Made by a program: the position numbers and the translations under genes
Assembly (NCBI GenBank): GCA_023432995.1
Contig: JAEZES010000257.1
Location: 1 to 33,802, forward strand
Source: Pseudomonadota bacterium
Lineage (GTDB): Bacteria > Pseudomonadota > Alphaproteobacteria > Sphingomonadales > Sphingomonadaceae
Length of the DNA stretch: 33,802 bases
Direction: 5' to 3'
The notes under the pieces: generated by a model
Seen by the model: only the letters and a program-made list of their open reading frames with translations
What the model was told of the DNA's origin: nothing
Databases searched by the model: none
Shown: positions 14,511 through 22,306 of the stretch, one piece after another
Position numbering within the stretch: position 1 is the stretch's first letter
Layout: every line of letters begins with the position of its first letter

Positions 14511-15758
14511 CTACTGGCACAGCCCCGCGGCGCGCTCGGCGACGCCGCGCAGACCCCCGCGGCAGCGCGGCAATGCGGGCTGCGCGGGCGCTTCGTCACG
14601 CTCGTCGGTCTCGCTCGAGCCGTCCTCAAAGCCGCCCATTCCCGGCATCCCGGTCATCAGCATCGTGTTCGAGCGGAAGCGCACCCGGGTAATCCAGTCG
14701 GGCTGCCAGCCGCGCGGCGCGTTGGCCGGTCGTTCGGGCCACGAGAAATTGGCCTCGGGGCCGTAGGCGAACAGCTGGGTCATCAGCATCGGCCCGCCCG
14801 CCTGCTTGACCTCGGCCGGGATCGTGCACTGCGTCTGGCTCGGCGGCATCACCGTGCCGGCCTGGACCAGCCGGGCGACTGCTGCCGGCGAGAGCCAGTC
14901 CGACATCGGGCCGCCGAACTGCTGGGTCGACGACGAAGTCCACCAGACCATGTCGCGCGCATTGCCGCGCTGGTCGGGATTGGTGGCGATCGCCCAGGCG
15001 TAGTAGCCGGTCGCCTTGGCCAGCGAGTTCCAGCTCACCCCGACGGCCCCGCTGGCCATGTCGCGCGAGGTCGCGCGCAGCGCCGGCATGAAGTCCTCGG
15101 CCAGCGCGAACCTGATCTCGGGCGCGAAGTTGCCGGCGATGCGGTGCTCGCCGAGCAGCGACGAGTCGGCCGGGACGGCCTTCGAATCGCGCGCGTTCGG
15201 CCAGTCGGCGTAGCTCGTGCTGTTGGCCGAGGTTACCGTCCAGGCGTCGGGCAGGTCGATCCCGGTCGCCAGCAGCCCCGGCGGGATCTCGCCGCGCGCC
15301 ATCCTGGAGAAGTCGATGATCACCGGCTGGCCCGGCCCGGCGTGCTCGCCGCAGCCCCAGAACAGCAGCAGCCTGCCCTCCGGCATCTGCGGCATCGTGC
15401 CCGGCGTCCCCTCGCGCGGGGTCGACTGGACGCGCTGCCCGACCAGTTGCACCGATCGGCCGAGCTTGGCGCCTTGCGGCATGAAGTGGTCGGCTTCCGC
15501 CGGGTTCACAGACTGGGTCGAACCGAGCCGCAGGGTCAGGTCGTGAGCGACGTTGTTGCCGCCGCCGCGCAGCATCGACATCGCCGCGCCGACTCCGCCG
15601 CCCTGGCCCATCGCCATCATGCCCGAGGTGGTCCCCGCGTCCATCGTGTAGCGGGCGATCGTCCTGCCGGTCCCGGCCTGCTGCGACAGCGCCGGGACGG
15701 CGACGCTCCCCACCGCCAGAGCGACGGCGGAGATGGCGGCGAGATGCTGTGTCTTCAT
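14511..15758 (-). CDS. Exported hypothetical protein, 415 residues
   Basis: The start ATG is preceded by GGGGGCA. Residues 1-26 are a signal peptide ending in PALS-QQAG. A glycine/methionine-rich part (GMMAMGQGGGVGAAMSMLRG) follows, then a likely beta domain with GRLLLFWGCGEHAGPGQPV at about 128-146, a stretch of Trp/Tyr-rich segments (GYYAWAIATNPDQRGNARD), and VVWWTSS-like WWTSSSTQQFGGPMSDWLSP. The C-terminus is acidic, then RCRGGLRGVAERAAGLCQ with a Cys pair. It is periplasmic or secreted. I do not recognise a named domain; it resembles lineage-specific exported proteins of sphingomonads. It is 90 bases downstream of two other exported-protein genes in the same direction. Confidence 0.82.
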   Translation of the reverse strand: MKTQHLAAISAVALAVGSVAVPALSQQAGTGRTIARYTMDAGTTSGMMAMGQGGGVGAAMSMLRGGGNNVAHDLTLRLGSTQSVNPAEADHFMPQGAKLGRSVQLVGQRVQSTPREGTPGTMPQMPEGRLLLFWGCGEHAGPGQPVIIDFSRMARGEIPPGLLATGIDLPDAWTVTSANSTSYADWPNARDSKAVPADSSLLGEHRIAGNFAPEIRFALAEDFMPALRATSRDMASGAVGVSWNSLAKATGYYAWAIATNPDQRGNARDMVWWTSSSTQQFGGPMSDWLSPAAVARLVQAGTVMPPSQTQCTIPAEVKQAGGPMLMTQLFAYGPEANFSWPERPANAPRGWQPDWITRVRFRSNTMLMTGMPGMGGFEDGSSETDERDEAPAQPALPRCRGGLRGVAERAAGLCQ

Positions 15759-15848
15759 GTCAGGAATGCCCCCTTTAACGACGCACGCGGCGTACGGGAC
15801 GATCTAGTCCCGGGCCGGTGTCATCTGCAACCATCGACTTGATGCCGG

Positions 15849-16733
15849 TCAGCTCGCGTTGGGATCGACGCGGATCGGCGCCCCGTTGTCGTCGACCTGC
15901 GGCCCGGGAATCGCGGTCAGCGTGTGAATCTGCCGGAACTTCCCGTCGATGTAGCGGAACGTGTGCGAGTCCGGCCCGCCGGTCGAGCCGCCGAAGCGGC
16001 AGAACACGTTGATCGTGCCCATCTCCTCGTCGACCAGGTAGTCGCGGTTGACGATGTACAACACGCCCGGCGGCATGCCGACCTCGCAACTCGCGGTCGG
16101 GCTGTTCTGGCGGTTGGTATAGGCCCCGCCTTCGAGCCGCGCGCAGGGCACGCCCCACGGGATGTCGGTGAACTTGTCGGAGAAGCCGTCGAGGTAGGCG
16201 TTGGCGCCGCGGATCATCTCGGATTCCGGGGTCCGCTGGTAGCGGTGGACCGGTTCCCAGTTCTCCTGCTTGGTATACTTGAGGAAAGCGTTGGCGTTGA
16301 ACAGCCAGTCGCCCGTCTTGGTGACGATGCTGTCGACGCGGATCACCTTGCCTTCGTGCAGGTACAGCCGCGTGCCGAGGATGTACGGCGTGCCGCCCTC
16401 GGTGACGATGATCTCGGTGAAGGTCTTGCAGCGCTTGTCGTCGTGGAAGCTCATCGCGTTGGCGATCGGCAGCGCGGTGTTCCACAGCCCGGCGCCGCGC
16501 TCGACATCGGTCATGTTCTGCAGGAAGCGGACCTTCTCGTGCAGCGGCAGCTTGCCGATGTCGCCGGTACGCTGCGCCTCGACATAGGCCGCGCTCGCCG
16601 CCTTGAGCTCGTCGCGGGTGCAGGTCGGCCGGTCCTGCAGCGGCGCCCAGGGGCTGGCCGGCGGCGCGTTCTGCGCCAGGGCGGGCGCCGCGGTGCAGGC
16701 CAGCAGACCGGCGAGAAGGGCAGTCCTGATCAT
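15849..16733 (-). CDS. Exported DUF8021/SnoaL-like protein
   Basis: The protein has 294 residues. GGGAGGAA precedes ATG. The signal peptide is MIRTALLAGLLACTAAPALA. The mature part opens CTRDELKAASAAYVEAQRTG, then LPLHEKVRFLQNMTDVERGA and GLWNTALP, followed by TRLYLHEGKVIRVDSIVTKT. Helix, then xxVRFxxN-x-x-GLW, then a beta sheet that ends in a GK(V/I)-E/D strand is the DUF8021 plan, a SnoaL/NTF2-like fold. The second half (DGFSDKFTDIPWGVPCARLE, CRFGGSTGGPDSHTFRYIDG, FRQIHTLTAI) appears to repeat that fold. Several Cys may form disulfides. It sits 24 bases from the paralogue upstream, so both are probably one transcript. Activity unknown. Confidence 0.83.
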   Translation of the reverse strand: MIRTALLAGLLACTAAPALAQNAPPASPWAPLQDRPTCTRDELKAASAAYVEAQRTGDIGKLPLHEKVRFLQNMTDVERGAGLWNTALPIANAMSFHDDKRCKTFTEIIVTEGGTPYILGTRLYLHEGKVIRVDSIVTKTGDWLFNANAFLKYTKQENWEPVHRYQRTPESEMIRGANAYLDGFSDKFTDIPWGVPCARLEGGAYTNRQNSPTASCEVGMPPGVLYIVNRDYLVDEEMGTINVFCRFGGSTGGPDSHTFRYIDGKFRQIHTLTAIPGPQVDDNGAPIRVDPNAS

Positions 16734-16757
16734 CGTATTCCTCCCAAGCGAATCGCG

Positions 16758-17777
16758 TCAGCGCACGTCCTGCGGTTCCTCGCTGCGACATTGCTCGTAG
16801 GTGCTCCAGCCCGAGCACATGCCGTAAGGCCCGCGGATGAAGATCGCCTCGATCCGACGAATCTGGTTGTTCTCGATCTTGAACAGCTCGCCGAGCTGCC
16901 AGGTCCAGTTGATCGGCCGGTGGTCGAAGAAAGCGAACGCGAAGACGATCCCCCGCTCGCGGTCGACGGCGACGATGCGCCGGTCGCGGATGCCGGTGAC
17001 GGTGCCGATCAGCGACGTTTCGAGCTGTTGCCTGCACCCCTGGACCGGTTGTCCGCGCATACCGATCGTGCCCGGAGGCCCGACGACCGTCATGCCGTTC
17101 TCGATCCGCAGGCAGTCGTCCGTGAACGGGTAGTAGTCCTTGCCGGTGTTGCGTTCGACCGCCTCGAAGTAGGCGTCGCCGACCGCGACGAGGTCGCCGC
17201 GGCTCATCCGCTCGCGCTCGGGGACGGCCTGGAGGTAGATCGGATGCGGCGCGCCGAGCGCCTCGACCGCGGCCCCGGTGGCGGGAAACGGGCTGCTGGG
17301 CGCGGCGGCGCCGGCTCCGAGCGGCCGCTCGGGTCGCGCCGCTATCTGCTCCACCTCGGTGATCTTGCCGTCGACGATCCTGAGCCGCAGCGACAGCCCG
17401 ACCGGCTCGGGCTCGCGGGCCGGCCCGGTGGCTGAGCTCGACGCCTGTTCGATCACCGTCCCGAGGAAGGCGACCTGCTGGGTCTCCACGTCCGGCACGT
17501 AGAGCTTGTAGTTCCCGGACGCGGTCGTCGTCGCCCACAGCCCTTCGTTGCCGAGCGGCATCTCGACGCCGTTTTCAGTGAACCGAACGTTCGACGCGAA
17601 CAGGTCCGGGTCGACCTTGGCGTCGGCCATCGCCTGCAGGTACCGATCGACGAACCCTTCGAGGCATGCGCGCTGACAGCTTCGCTCGGGCAGGGGCACG
17701 CCGCCGGGCTGGGCTGACGCCATCGCGGCGAAAGACAGGGCGAACCCGCAAAGCGCGGCGCGAATCGACGTCCTCAT
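16758..17777 (-). CDS. Exported DUF8021-like protein, two-domain
   Basis: The protein has 339 residues starting at MRTSIRAAL, where GGGGAGTGGGAACC precedes ATG; the frame continues 23 codons upstream without a signal. Residues 1-22 are a signal peptide ending in ASA-QPG. The first domain opens CQRACLEGFVDRYLQAMADA, then NVRFTENGVEMPLGNEGLWA, YKLYVPDVETQQVAFLGTVI and LSLRLRIVDGKITEVEQIAA, the clearest DUF8021 pattern in the window. A linker rich in Ala/Pro follows, and a second unit (LVAVGDAYFEAVERNTG; DCLRIENGMTV; FFDHRPINWTWQLGELFKIE; IRRIEAIFIRGPYGMCSGW) repeats the fold. It is periplasmic. It leads the three-gene minus-strand unit of exported proteins. Catalytic role unknown. Confidence 0.85.
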   Translation of the reverse strand: MRTSIRAALCGFALSFAAMASAQPGGVPLPERSCQRACLEGFVDRYLQAMADAKVDPDLFASNVRFTENGVEMPLGNEGLWATTTASGNYKLYVPDVETQQVAFLGTVIEQASSSATGPAREPEPVGLSLRLRIVDGKITEVEQIAARPERPLGAGAAAPSSPFPATGAAVEALGAPHPIYLQAVPERERMSRGDLVAVGDAYFEAVERNTGKDYYPFTDDCLRIENGMTVVGPPGTIGMRGQPVQGCRQQLETSLIGTVTGIRDRRIVAVDRERGIVFAFAFFDHRPINWTWQLGELFKIENNQIRRIEAIFIRGPYGMCSGWSTYEQCRSEEPQDVR

Positions 17778-17950
17778 GGTTCCCACTCCCCTCGTTTTGG
17801 CTCTTGTAACCAGCCTCGCGCCCGCTTCGCCAGACCTTTGGCGCACCCTCGGGCAATCGGCGGCACCCGGCCGGCAACGGCTCTTGCCCGGACATAGGCG
17901 GCGGGGCGTGCCGCGGCTCGTGCGGTTTGCTGCTGGCGGCGCGCCGACGG

Positions 17951-18229
17951 CTAGAAGTCGAGGTGCCGGGCGATGGACTCAGGGAGCGGCGCGGCGAAGC
18001 GCACGCCTGCGGTCGCGCCGCGCCGCCAGGTGATCCGGCCGGGCAGGCTGATGTCTTCCGAGAAGCGAAAGGTGATCCGGTCGCCGCGCGAGAGCAGGTA
18101 CGCCGTCGAGCAGTCGATCTGGCATCCGGTCGGCGAGAGGTCGTAGAGGCGCACGGCGAAGTCGCGCCCGCCGGCGCGAGCCGGCAGCGCGGCGCGTGTG
18201 CCGATCCGGTTCCCTCCGCGACGCTCCAT
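17951..18229 (-). CDS. Single-domain PilZ protein
   Basis: The protein has 92 residues from the ATG of MERRGGNR, with GGGAG seven bases upstream; a TTG 17 codons earlier has no site. The PilZ c-di-GMP signature is present: an Arg box ERRGGNRIGTR (R4xxxR8 type) and D30-L-S-P-T-G35 (DxSxxG), then the beta-barrel strands GDRITFRFSEDISLPGRITW. It should bind cyclic di-GMP in the cytoplasm and pass the signal to an unknown partner. The stretch is isolated, so its target cannot be inferred. Confidence 0.86.
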   Translation of the reverse strand: MERRGGNRIGTRAALPARAGGRDFAVRLYDLSPTGCQIDCSTAYLLSRGDRITFRFSEDISLPGRITWRRGATAGVRFAAPLPESIARHLDF

Positions 18230-18343
18230 CCGCGACTCCCAGCGGCCGATCCGGCTTCCGGCGCTAGCCGCGGGTGGCAAAAGCGCGGTTAACGCAAGCC
18301 TCTGGGGAGACCCGGCCGATGGGCGCCCTTCCGCAAACGAAAC

Positions 18344-18366
18344 GGGGGGCGGTTGATCGCCCCCCC
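18344..18366 (-). terminator. Strong GC hairpin after PEPxxWA gene 1
   Basis: GGGGGGCG and CGCCCCCC pair perfectly around a short GTTGAT-like loop, 25 bases past the stop of the minus-strand gene at 18392. On the minus strand it is followed by GTTTCGTTT, a weak T-rich tail, which suits an intrinsic terminator. Confidence 0.65.
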
Positions 18367-18391
18367 TAATCCGACGCTCTGGTGTTGTCGG

Positions 18392-19027
18392 TCAGGCGAC
18401 CCGCAGCCGCCGCTCGGCGCTGCGCGCCCGGCGGGCGCGGAGCGAGGCGCCGATCGTGCCGAAGCCGATCAGCAGCATGGCCCAGGTGGCGGGTTCCGGG
18501 ACGCTGTTCGAGATCAGGGTAAAGCGGCCGATCACGGTGGCGGTGCCGGGCGTGCCGAACGTGGCGTCGAACAGCTCGACCGAAAACTGGCCGCCGTCGC
18601 CGAACGAGAACACCGAAGGCGCGCCCCATTCGACCTTGCCGCAACCGTCCCAGAAGCACGGGCTGAGGAAGTTGAGCGTGAACAGGCCCGCGGTCGAGCC
18701 GGTCACCGGGCTGCCGGTCGCCCCGGTCGGGCTGAGGAAGCTGAAGCTGGCCGAAATGTCGTAGGCGGCGAAATCGTCCTCGAAGTTGAGCGCGGTCTCG
18801 TTGGTCCCGATCGTCATCACGGCGTGGTCCTGGAACTCGCCGATGCTGCTGAGCGAGAACACCGGGATCGCGATCGGCGAGGCGGTTATCACCAGGCCGG
18901 GATCGACGTCGTGCACGCTGATGTCGGTCAGCGCGCCTTCGATCGTGACCTGGGCCGCGGCCGGCGCGGCCGAGACCAGCGCGGCGGAGGCGGCGGCGCC
19001 GACCATCATCTGGCGAAAAATCCCCAT
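18392..19027 (-). CDS. PEPxxWA-CTERM sorted exported protein 1
   Basis: The protein has 211 residues starting at MGIFRQMM, with AGGGAG about 8 bases upstream; an in-frame upstream Met lacks a site. Residues 1-24 are a signal peptide (AAAQ). The middle is an acidic, low-charge beta-rich region (SIGEFQDHAVMTIGTNETAL; FDATFGTPGTATVIGRFTLI) typical of extracellular or outer-membrane-associated proteins. The end is SVPEPATWAMLLIGFGTIGA then SLRARR and a basic tail: PEP motif, transmembrane helix, Arg cluster. Such tails are recognised by an exosortase, which removes the tail and hands over the protein to the cell surface or matrix. No exosortase gene lies here. It is a tandem paralogue of the gene at 19280. 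Confidence 0.9.
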   Translation of the reverse strand: MGIFRQMMVGAAASAALVSAAPAAAQVTIEGALTDISVHDVDPGLVITASPIAIPVFSLSSIGEFQDHAVMTIGTNETALNFEDDFAAYDISASFSFLSPTGATGSPVTGSTAGLFTLNFLSPCFWDGCGKVEWGAPSVFSFGDGGQFSVELFDATFGTPGTATVIGRFTLISNSVPEPATWAMLLIGFGTIGASLRARRARSAERRLRVA

Positions 19028-19129
19028 GAGTAGACTCCCTGTGCTGCAGCCTGTGGGCGGCTGGTCATCGCGGTCGAGGTTCGATCCGGTGGTGCCGGCT
19101 AGCACAGGTTTACGCAGTAAAAAGATATA

Positions 19130-19144
19130 CTTATCTAACTTATC
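19130..19144 (-). promoter_or_regulatory. Paired GATAAG motif upstream of PEPxxWA gene 1
   Basis: On the minus strand the sequence GATAAG-TTA-GATAAG lies about 103-117 bases before the ATG at 19027, in a very AT-rich patch of an otherwise GC-rich window. The same paired hexamer, one base wider, occurs at the same distance before the second PEPxxWA gene (19980-19995). A binding site for a shared regulator is inferred; which protein binds is unknown. Confidence 0.5.
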
Positions 19145-19212
19145 TTAGGTGTGCGAATTTGAAACACGCGCGGAGAGCGGCAGCTTGCCCGGTGCCGCAT
19201 CGCAGGCATGAA

Positions 19213-19238
19213 AAAGGGGGCGGCAGGCCGCCCCCTTT
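19213..19238 (-). terminator. Rho-independent terminator of PEPxxWA gene 2
   Basis: A perfect 12-base-pair stem, AAAGGGGGCGGC against GCCGCCCCCTTT, has a two-base AG gap at the tip and a TTTTT run just after it on the minus strand. It begins 41 bases past the stop of the gene ending at 19280. The clearest intrinsic terminator in the window. Confidence 0.88.
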
Positions 19239-19279
19239 GTCCATTTTTTCGTGGCGTCCGCTCGAAGCGGCGCGATGGG

Positions 19280-19879
19280 TCAGGCGACCCGCAGGCGCCG
19301 ATCCCCGCTGCCGGCCTTGCGAGCGCGGAGGGTGGCCCCGATCGCGCCGAAGCCGAGCAGCAGCATCGCCCAGGTCGCCGGCTCGGGCACGCCGTTGTCA
19401 GGCCAGCCGCTGTTGAAGAACGTGATGTGCGACCAGCCGGGATTATTCGGGAAGTACGTATCCAGCGCGACCGACCCCGACAGGATCGGATCGGAATCGT
19501 AGAACAGCGCGTAGCCGTTCGCCTGCTTGACCGAGAAATAGTGGATCGCCGGATCGTCGACACCCGGCGTATAGGTGAAGGACAGCGTGTTGGTGTCCGC
19601 GATGTAGCTGATCAGGAACTCCAGCCCGGTGATCGACGGGTAGAGGTCGGAAATGTCGATCTCGGCGGTCTCGTTGTCCAGCTTGAAGATCGACGGCGAA
19701 CGGCCATCGGCGAATTCCTTCCAGACTCCATCCGGGCCCGCATAGCAGGCGGTGAAGCCTCCCTTGCCACTGCATTCGTTGCCGCCGAAGGTGCCGAGAA
19801 ACTCGACCGCGGCCTGGGCCGGCGCCGCCACCATTGTGCTAGCTGCCAGCGCAGCCATTCCTAGAGAGAGCTTCTTCAA
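19280..19879 (-). CDS. PEPxxWA-CTERM sorted exported protein 2
   Basis: The protein has 199 residues if read from TTG at 19879 (LKKLSLGMAALAAS), which has AGGAGG four bases upstream and is followed at once by a good signal peptide ending in APAQA-AVE. Upstream ATG codons in frame have no such site. The mature part has a Cys pair (GGNECSGKGGFTACYAGP) and beta-rich segments (GLEFLISYIADTNTLSFTYT; FPNNPGWSHITFFN). The tail is GVPEPATWAMLLLGFGAIGA then TLRARK: PEP motif, transmembrane helix, basic end. Exported and presumably anchored or released through an exosortase found elsewhere in the genome. The tail shares VPEPATWAML and RLRVA with its neighbour, so they arose by duplication or share a sorting signal. 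Confidence 0.9.
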   Translation of the reverse strand: MKKLSLGMAALAASTMVAAPAQAAVEFLGTFGGNECSGKGGFTACYAGPDGVWKEFADGRSPSIFKLDNETAEIDISDLYPSITGLEFLISYIADTNTLSFTYTPGVDDPAIHYFSVKQANGYALFYDSDPILSGSVALDTYFPNNPGWSHITFFNSGWPDNGVPEPATWAMLLLGFGAIGATLRARKAGSGDRRLRVA

Positions 19880-19979
19880 CGCAGCCTCCTGAACCTGTGG
19901 CATCCGGCCGGCGTGTCTGCGGCAGATGCGAATCGATGGCTGCCTTCTTAGCGCCATTCCGCGAATAATAAGAGTCAAA

Positions 19980-19995
19980 CTTATCAGAGCTTATC
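19980..19995 (-). promoter_or_regulatory. Paired GATAAG motif upstream of PEPxxWA gene 2
   Basis: On the minus strand GATAAG-CTCT-GATAAG stands about 101-116 bases before the TTG start at 19879, followed toward the gene by the AT-rich TTTGACTCTTATTATTC, a possible promoter. The match in motif, pairing and distance to the element at 19130-19144 suggests common control of the two surface proteins. Confidence 0.5.
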
Positions 19996-20116
19996 ACCCG
20001 GCGTCTCAAAGCGGGACGCCGGGCGCGAAAAGGGCGTTGCAGGCGCCTCGTCGCAGGAAATGCCCAAGTCCCCGCAAGCGCGGGAACCATTTCGTGTCCC
20101 GTTCCCCTGTGCGGGC

Positions 20117-20284
20117 ATGGAACTACGCGAAATCGTCGGATATCTGTTCGTCCTGCTCGCCCTCGCCGGCACGGCCGCGGGGGTCTGGGCTGCCTGGTAC
20201 TATGCGCCCTCGCGGGTCTACGCCCGCCGGCTGTCGCGCGAGCGGCGCGAATTGCGGGAGCTCCGCCGGGAGCGATCGGTCTGA
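20117..20284 (+). CDS. Small single-pass membrane protein, 55 residues
   Basis: Read from MELREIVGYLFVLLALAGTA it has a single membrane helix (VGYLFVLLALAGTAAGVWAAW) and a long basic/acidic coiled-coil-like tail (YARRLSRERRELRELRRERS). An earlier in-frame ATG at 20060 would translate through a hairpin repeat and is rejected. No clear ribosome binding site. No family recognised; real gene probable but not certain. Confidence 0.5.
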   Translation: MELREIVGYLFVLLALAGTAAGVWAAWYYAPSRVYARRLSRERRELRELRRERSV

Positions 20285-20459
20285 GTCCTGATCCGGCCGC
20301 GCGGCCAGCGGCGGCGGCTACGCGTCTTTGCGCAGAGCCGGGACAAGGAATTGGCCGTTCGGCCGCCCTATCGTGGGACGGCCGCGCGATTCAGGCTCTC
20401 GCGTCGCAGCGGCTATCCTCGCATCTCATGGGCGTCGCGAGCGTCAGGGAGACGACAAG

Positions 20460-20993
20460 GTGAGCCAGCGGTGTGTCCGGACGGGACTTCTAGCGGCGGC
20501 GTTTTCCGCGCTGGTGCTGGCTACGCCGGCGGCGGCCGCCTCGCAAGGAAGGCTCGGCGCGGTCTCGAGCGGCTCGATCTCGATCAGCGTCTCGCTGCGC
20601 GCGCCCCCGCGGCTCACCGGCCTGGCGGATGTCGCGTTTGAGGGCGAAGGCGCGACCTTCGCTTCCGTGCCCGGGCTATGCCTGCGCGGCCCCTCCCACG
20701 CCTACGCCGTTGCCGTCAGCGGCAGCGGGCCCGACGGAGCGCTCAGCCTGTCGGACGGGCGCCAGCGGATCGGGTACCGGGTCGAGTGGCTGACCCGCAG
20801 CGGCGAGCGAGGGGTCGAGCTGCCGTCCGATAGTGCGCCGCTCACACTGCGAGCGGCCGCCAATCCGGCGGACTGCGCGCGGGTGGCGGGCTCGGGCGAC
20901 CTGCGCATCGCGCTCGACCCGGCCGACGCCGACAGGCTCCGGGCCGGCGCGCCCTTCACGGGCACGCTGATGCTCACCCTGGCGCCCGAATAG
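20460..20993 (+). CDS. Exported spore-coat-U (SCPU)-like protein
   Basis: The protein has 177 residues from a GTG start (VSQRCVRTGLLAAAFSALVL) after AGGGAGA. The signal peptide ends near ATPAAAAS. The mature part is one beta-sandwich: GSISISVSLRAPPRLTGLAD, CLRGPSHAYAVAVSGSGPDG, GYRVEW, PADCARVAGSG, and ends TGTLMLTLAPE. The final L-T-(L/V)-x-PE strand and the GSG turn with two Cys are marks of spore coat U and archaic-type fimbrial subunits. It may be a surface or pilus-like subunit, but no usher or chaperone gene is nearby, so a stand-alone exported form is likelier. Confidence 0.72.
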   Translation: MSQRCVRTGLLAAAFSALVLATPAAAASQGRLGAVSSGSISISVSLRAPPRLTGLADVAFEGEGATFASVPGLCLRGPSHAYAVAVSGSGPDGALSLSDGRQRIGYRVEWLTRSGERGVELPSDSAPLTLRAAANPADCARVAGSGDLRIALDPADADRLRAGAPFTGTLMLTLAPE

Positions 20994-20996
20994 GGC

Positions 20997-21107
20997 TCAG
21001 CCGAACGGCGGCCACACGGTCACGATCACCGATCCGACGATGATCGCCGCGGCGACCACGAATACGAGCGGCAGCCACCGGTCCAACGCGAGCGATTCCC
21101 TGTTCAT
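20997..21107 (-). CDS. 36-residue single-pass membrane microprotein
   Basis: A short frame opens at ATG 21105-21107 with AGGAGG eight bases upstream, the strongest ribosome binding site of this region. It encodes 36 residues: a polar start (MNRESLALDRWLP), a helix (LVFVVAAAIIVGSVIVTVW) and PPFG before TGA. It ends three bases beyond the stop of the convergent SCPU-like gene. The combination of a perfect site, a membrane segment and a stop without overlap argues that it is real. No known family is recognised. Confidence 0.65.
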   Translation of the reverse strand: MNRESLALDRWLPLVFVVAAAIIVGSVIVTVWPPFG

Positions 21108-21533
21108 GCAAGCCTCCTGCTCTAGGTCTTGAAATTTACCGCAGTCGCGAGCGCATTGCCTTGACCGCGGTCAACCCGCCGGACCGGCTGGCCATCAGGC
21201 GATCCTGGCTGGCGCCAGCAGCTGAGCGGCGGAAGCATCGCATTCCTTATCGAGCATAACTTAACAGTCGGCCGCGAACCTGCGCAGCGACTCCGCGTGA
21301 TGCGCGGAAAAAGGGGGCAGGAGCAGCGGTCGACAGCCGCAGAATTCCAACGAATTTGCCAATGTTTCCGTCGATTTGGATGGTGGACGCGCCGGTTCAA
21401 AGGGCCTGGAAGGGCAGCGGCGCGTCCGCAAACTAATTAGTCCCACTTAGTATTCGAGTCCAGTGTAACTTACTGCGTGCCGGCGGAGCGGCGCGCCTGA
21501 GGAGCGCCCGCCCCGCGGCTGGCCGGCGATCGA
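21108..21533. other. Noncoding stretch, 426 bases
   Basis: No convincing gene is seen. Open frames on the minus strand here are rich in Arg and Cys and lack ribosome binding sites. Two AT-rich patches stand out: 21245-21270 (with one GATAAG on the minus strand at 21246-21251) and 21433-21475 (AACTAATTAGTCCCACTTAG), the latter with the short palindrome CTAATTAG. They could hold the promoter for the microprotein or an unannotated small RNA. Confidence 0.5.
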
Positions 21534-22223
21534 TCAGGCGCGCGGCCCGGCTCCGGCCAGACCGGCGGAGGCCGGCGCACCGATGATCAGGCCGTACAGC
21601 GCGACGCCCATCGCCTGGATCACCGCGCTCATCCCGCTCGAGGCGAGCTGCGAGATGCCGATGCCGATCGGGTCGGCCGGGTCGAACAGCACGCCACAGG
21701 CGATCATCACCGCGACCGGCACGATGATCAGCGCGAGCAGCGCGATGAGGATGGCGAACTCGGCCCCGCTGGTTCGCTCCCAGCTCTCGCCGAGCGCCTT
21801 CCTGGGCCCGTCGCCGCGGGCGATGACCAGCGTTCCGGCCAGCATCCAGCGGGCCATGATCACGAGGCCGGGGATGATCAGCAGGATCAGCCCGCCAAAG
21901 ATTCCCAGCGTCGCGAGGATCGACATGCCGCAGTAGGGCAGGAACGCGTCGCCCTGCTCGCGCGAGCGCAGCCCGGTGCGCTGCACGATCGCGGTCAGCA
22001 GCAGGTACGAGGCGACGATCGACACCGCGACGCCGGCGGCCGCCAGCACCAGCTGGTCGGTGATCCGGCTCATGTCGCGGGTGAAGTAGCCGATCGCGCC
22101 GTTGATCACGGTCAGCGCGACGACGAACGCCAGCACCGGCGCCACGCTGAGTTCGAGGACGCCGAGCGTCTTGTCGACGATCGTGCCGATCTTGAGGCTG
22201 CGCGGCGGCGTCGGAATGGTCAT
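21534..22223 (-). CDS. Multi-pass membrane protein (GDPD membrane-domain/YciC-like)
   Basis: The protein has 229 residues starting at MTIPTPPRSL, after GGGGGGAGAGA. About six membrane segments are visible, including VAPVLAFVVALTVINGAIGY, QLVLAAAGVAVSIVASYLLL, GIFGGLILLIIPGLVIMARW and AILIALLALIIVPVAVMIAC. The pattern RSLKIGTIVDKTLGVL at the start and LLIIPGLVIMARWMLAGTLV followed by GPRKALGESWERTSG is typical of the membrane domain found in glycerophosphodiester phosphodiesterase membrane and YciC-type proteins. There is no catalytic domain. Role likely structural or in membrane homeostasis. It is 83 bases downstream of the HtrA-like protease gene and may share its transcript. Confidence 0.85.
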   Translation of the reverse strand: MTIPTPPRSLKIGTIVDKTLGVLELSVAPVLAFVVALTVINGAIGYFTRDMSRITDQLVLAAAGVAVSIVASYLLLTAIVQRTGLRSREQGDAFLPYCGMSILATLGIFGGLILLIIPGLVIMARWMLAGTLVIARGDGPRKALGESWERTSGAEFAILIALLALIIVPVAVMIACGVLFDPADPIGIGISQLASSGMSAVIQAMGVALYGLIIGAPASAGLAGAGPRA

Positions 22224-22306
22224 GGCGTCTCTCCCCCCTGGCGACCGGTGCACACTCGGCGTTGCGCGCGCGCTGTCAAGAGTGCGTCCGCCGCCGCTGC
22301 GGGCCG

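Noticed and set aside
15924..17435. 503-residue plus-strand frame antisense to the DUF8021-like genes
   Set aside because: It crosses two minus-strand genes with signal peptides and ribosome binding sites, and has repetitive Arg/Val/Asp composition.
21122..21446. Minus-strand open frames in the 426-base gap
   Set aside because: Composition unlike neighbouring genes (many Cys, Arg, His), no ribosome binding site, and no domain.
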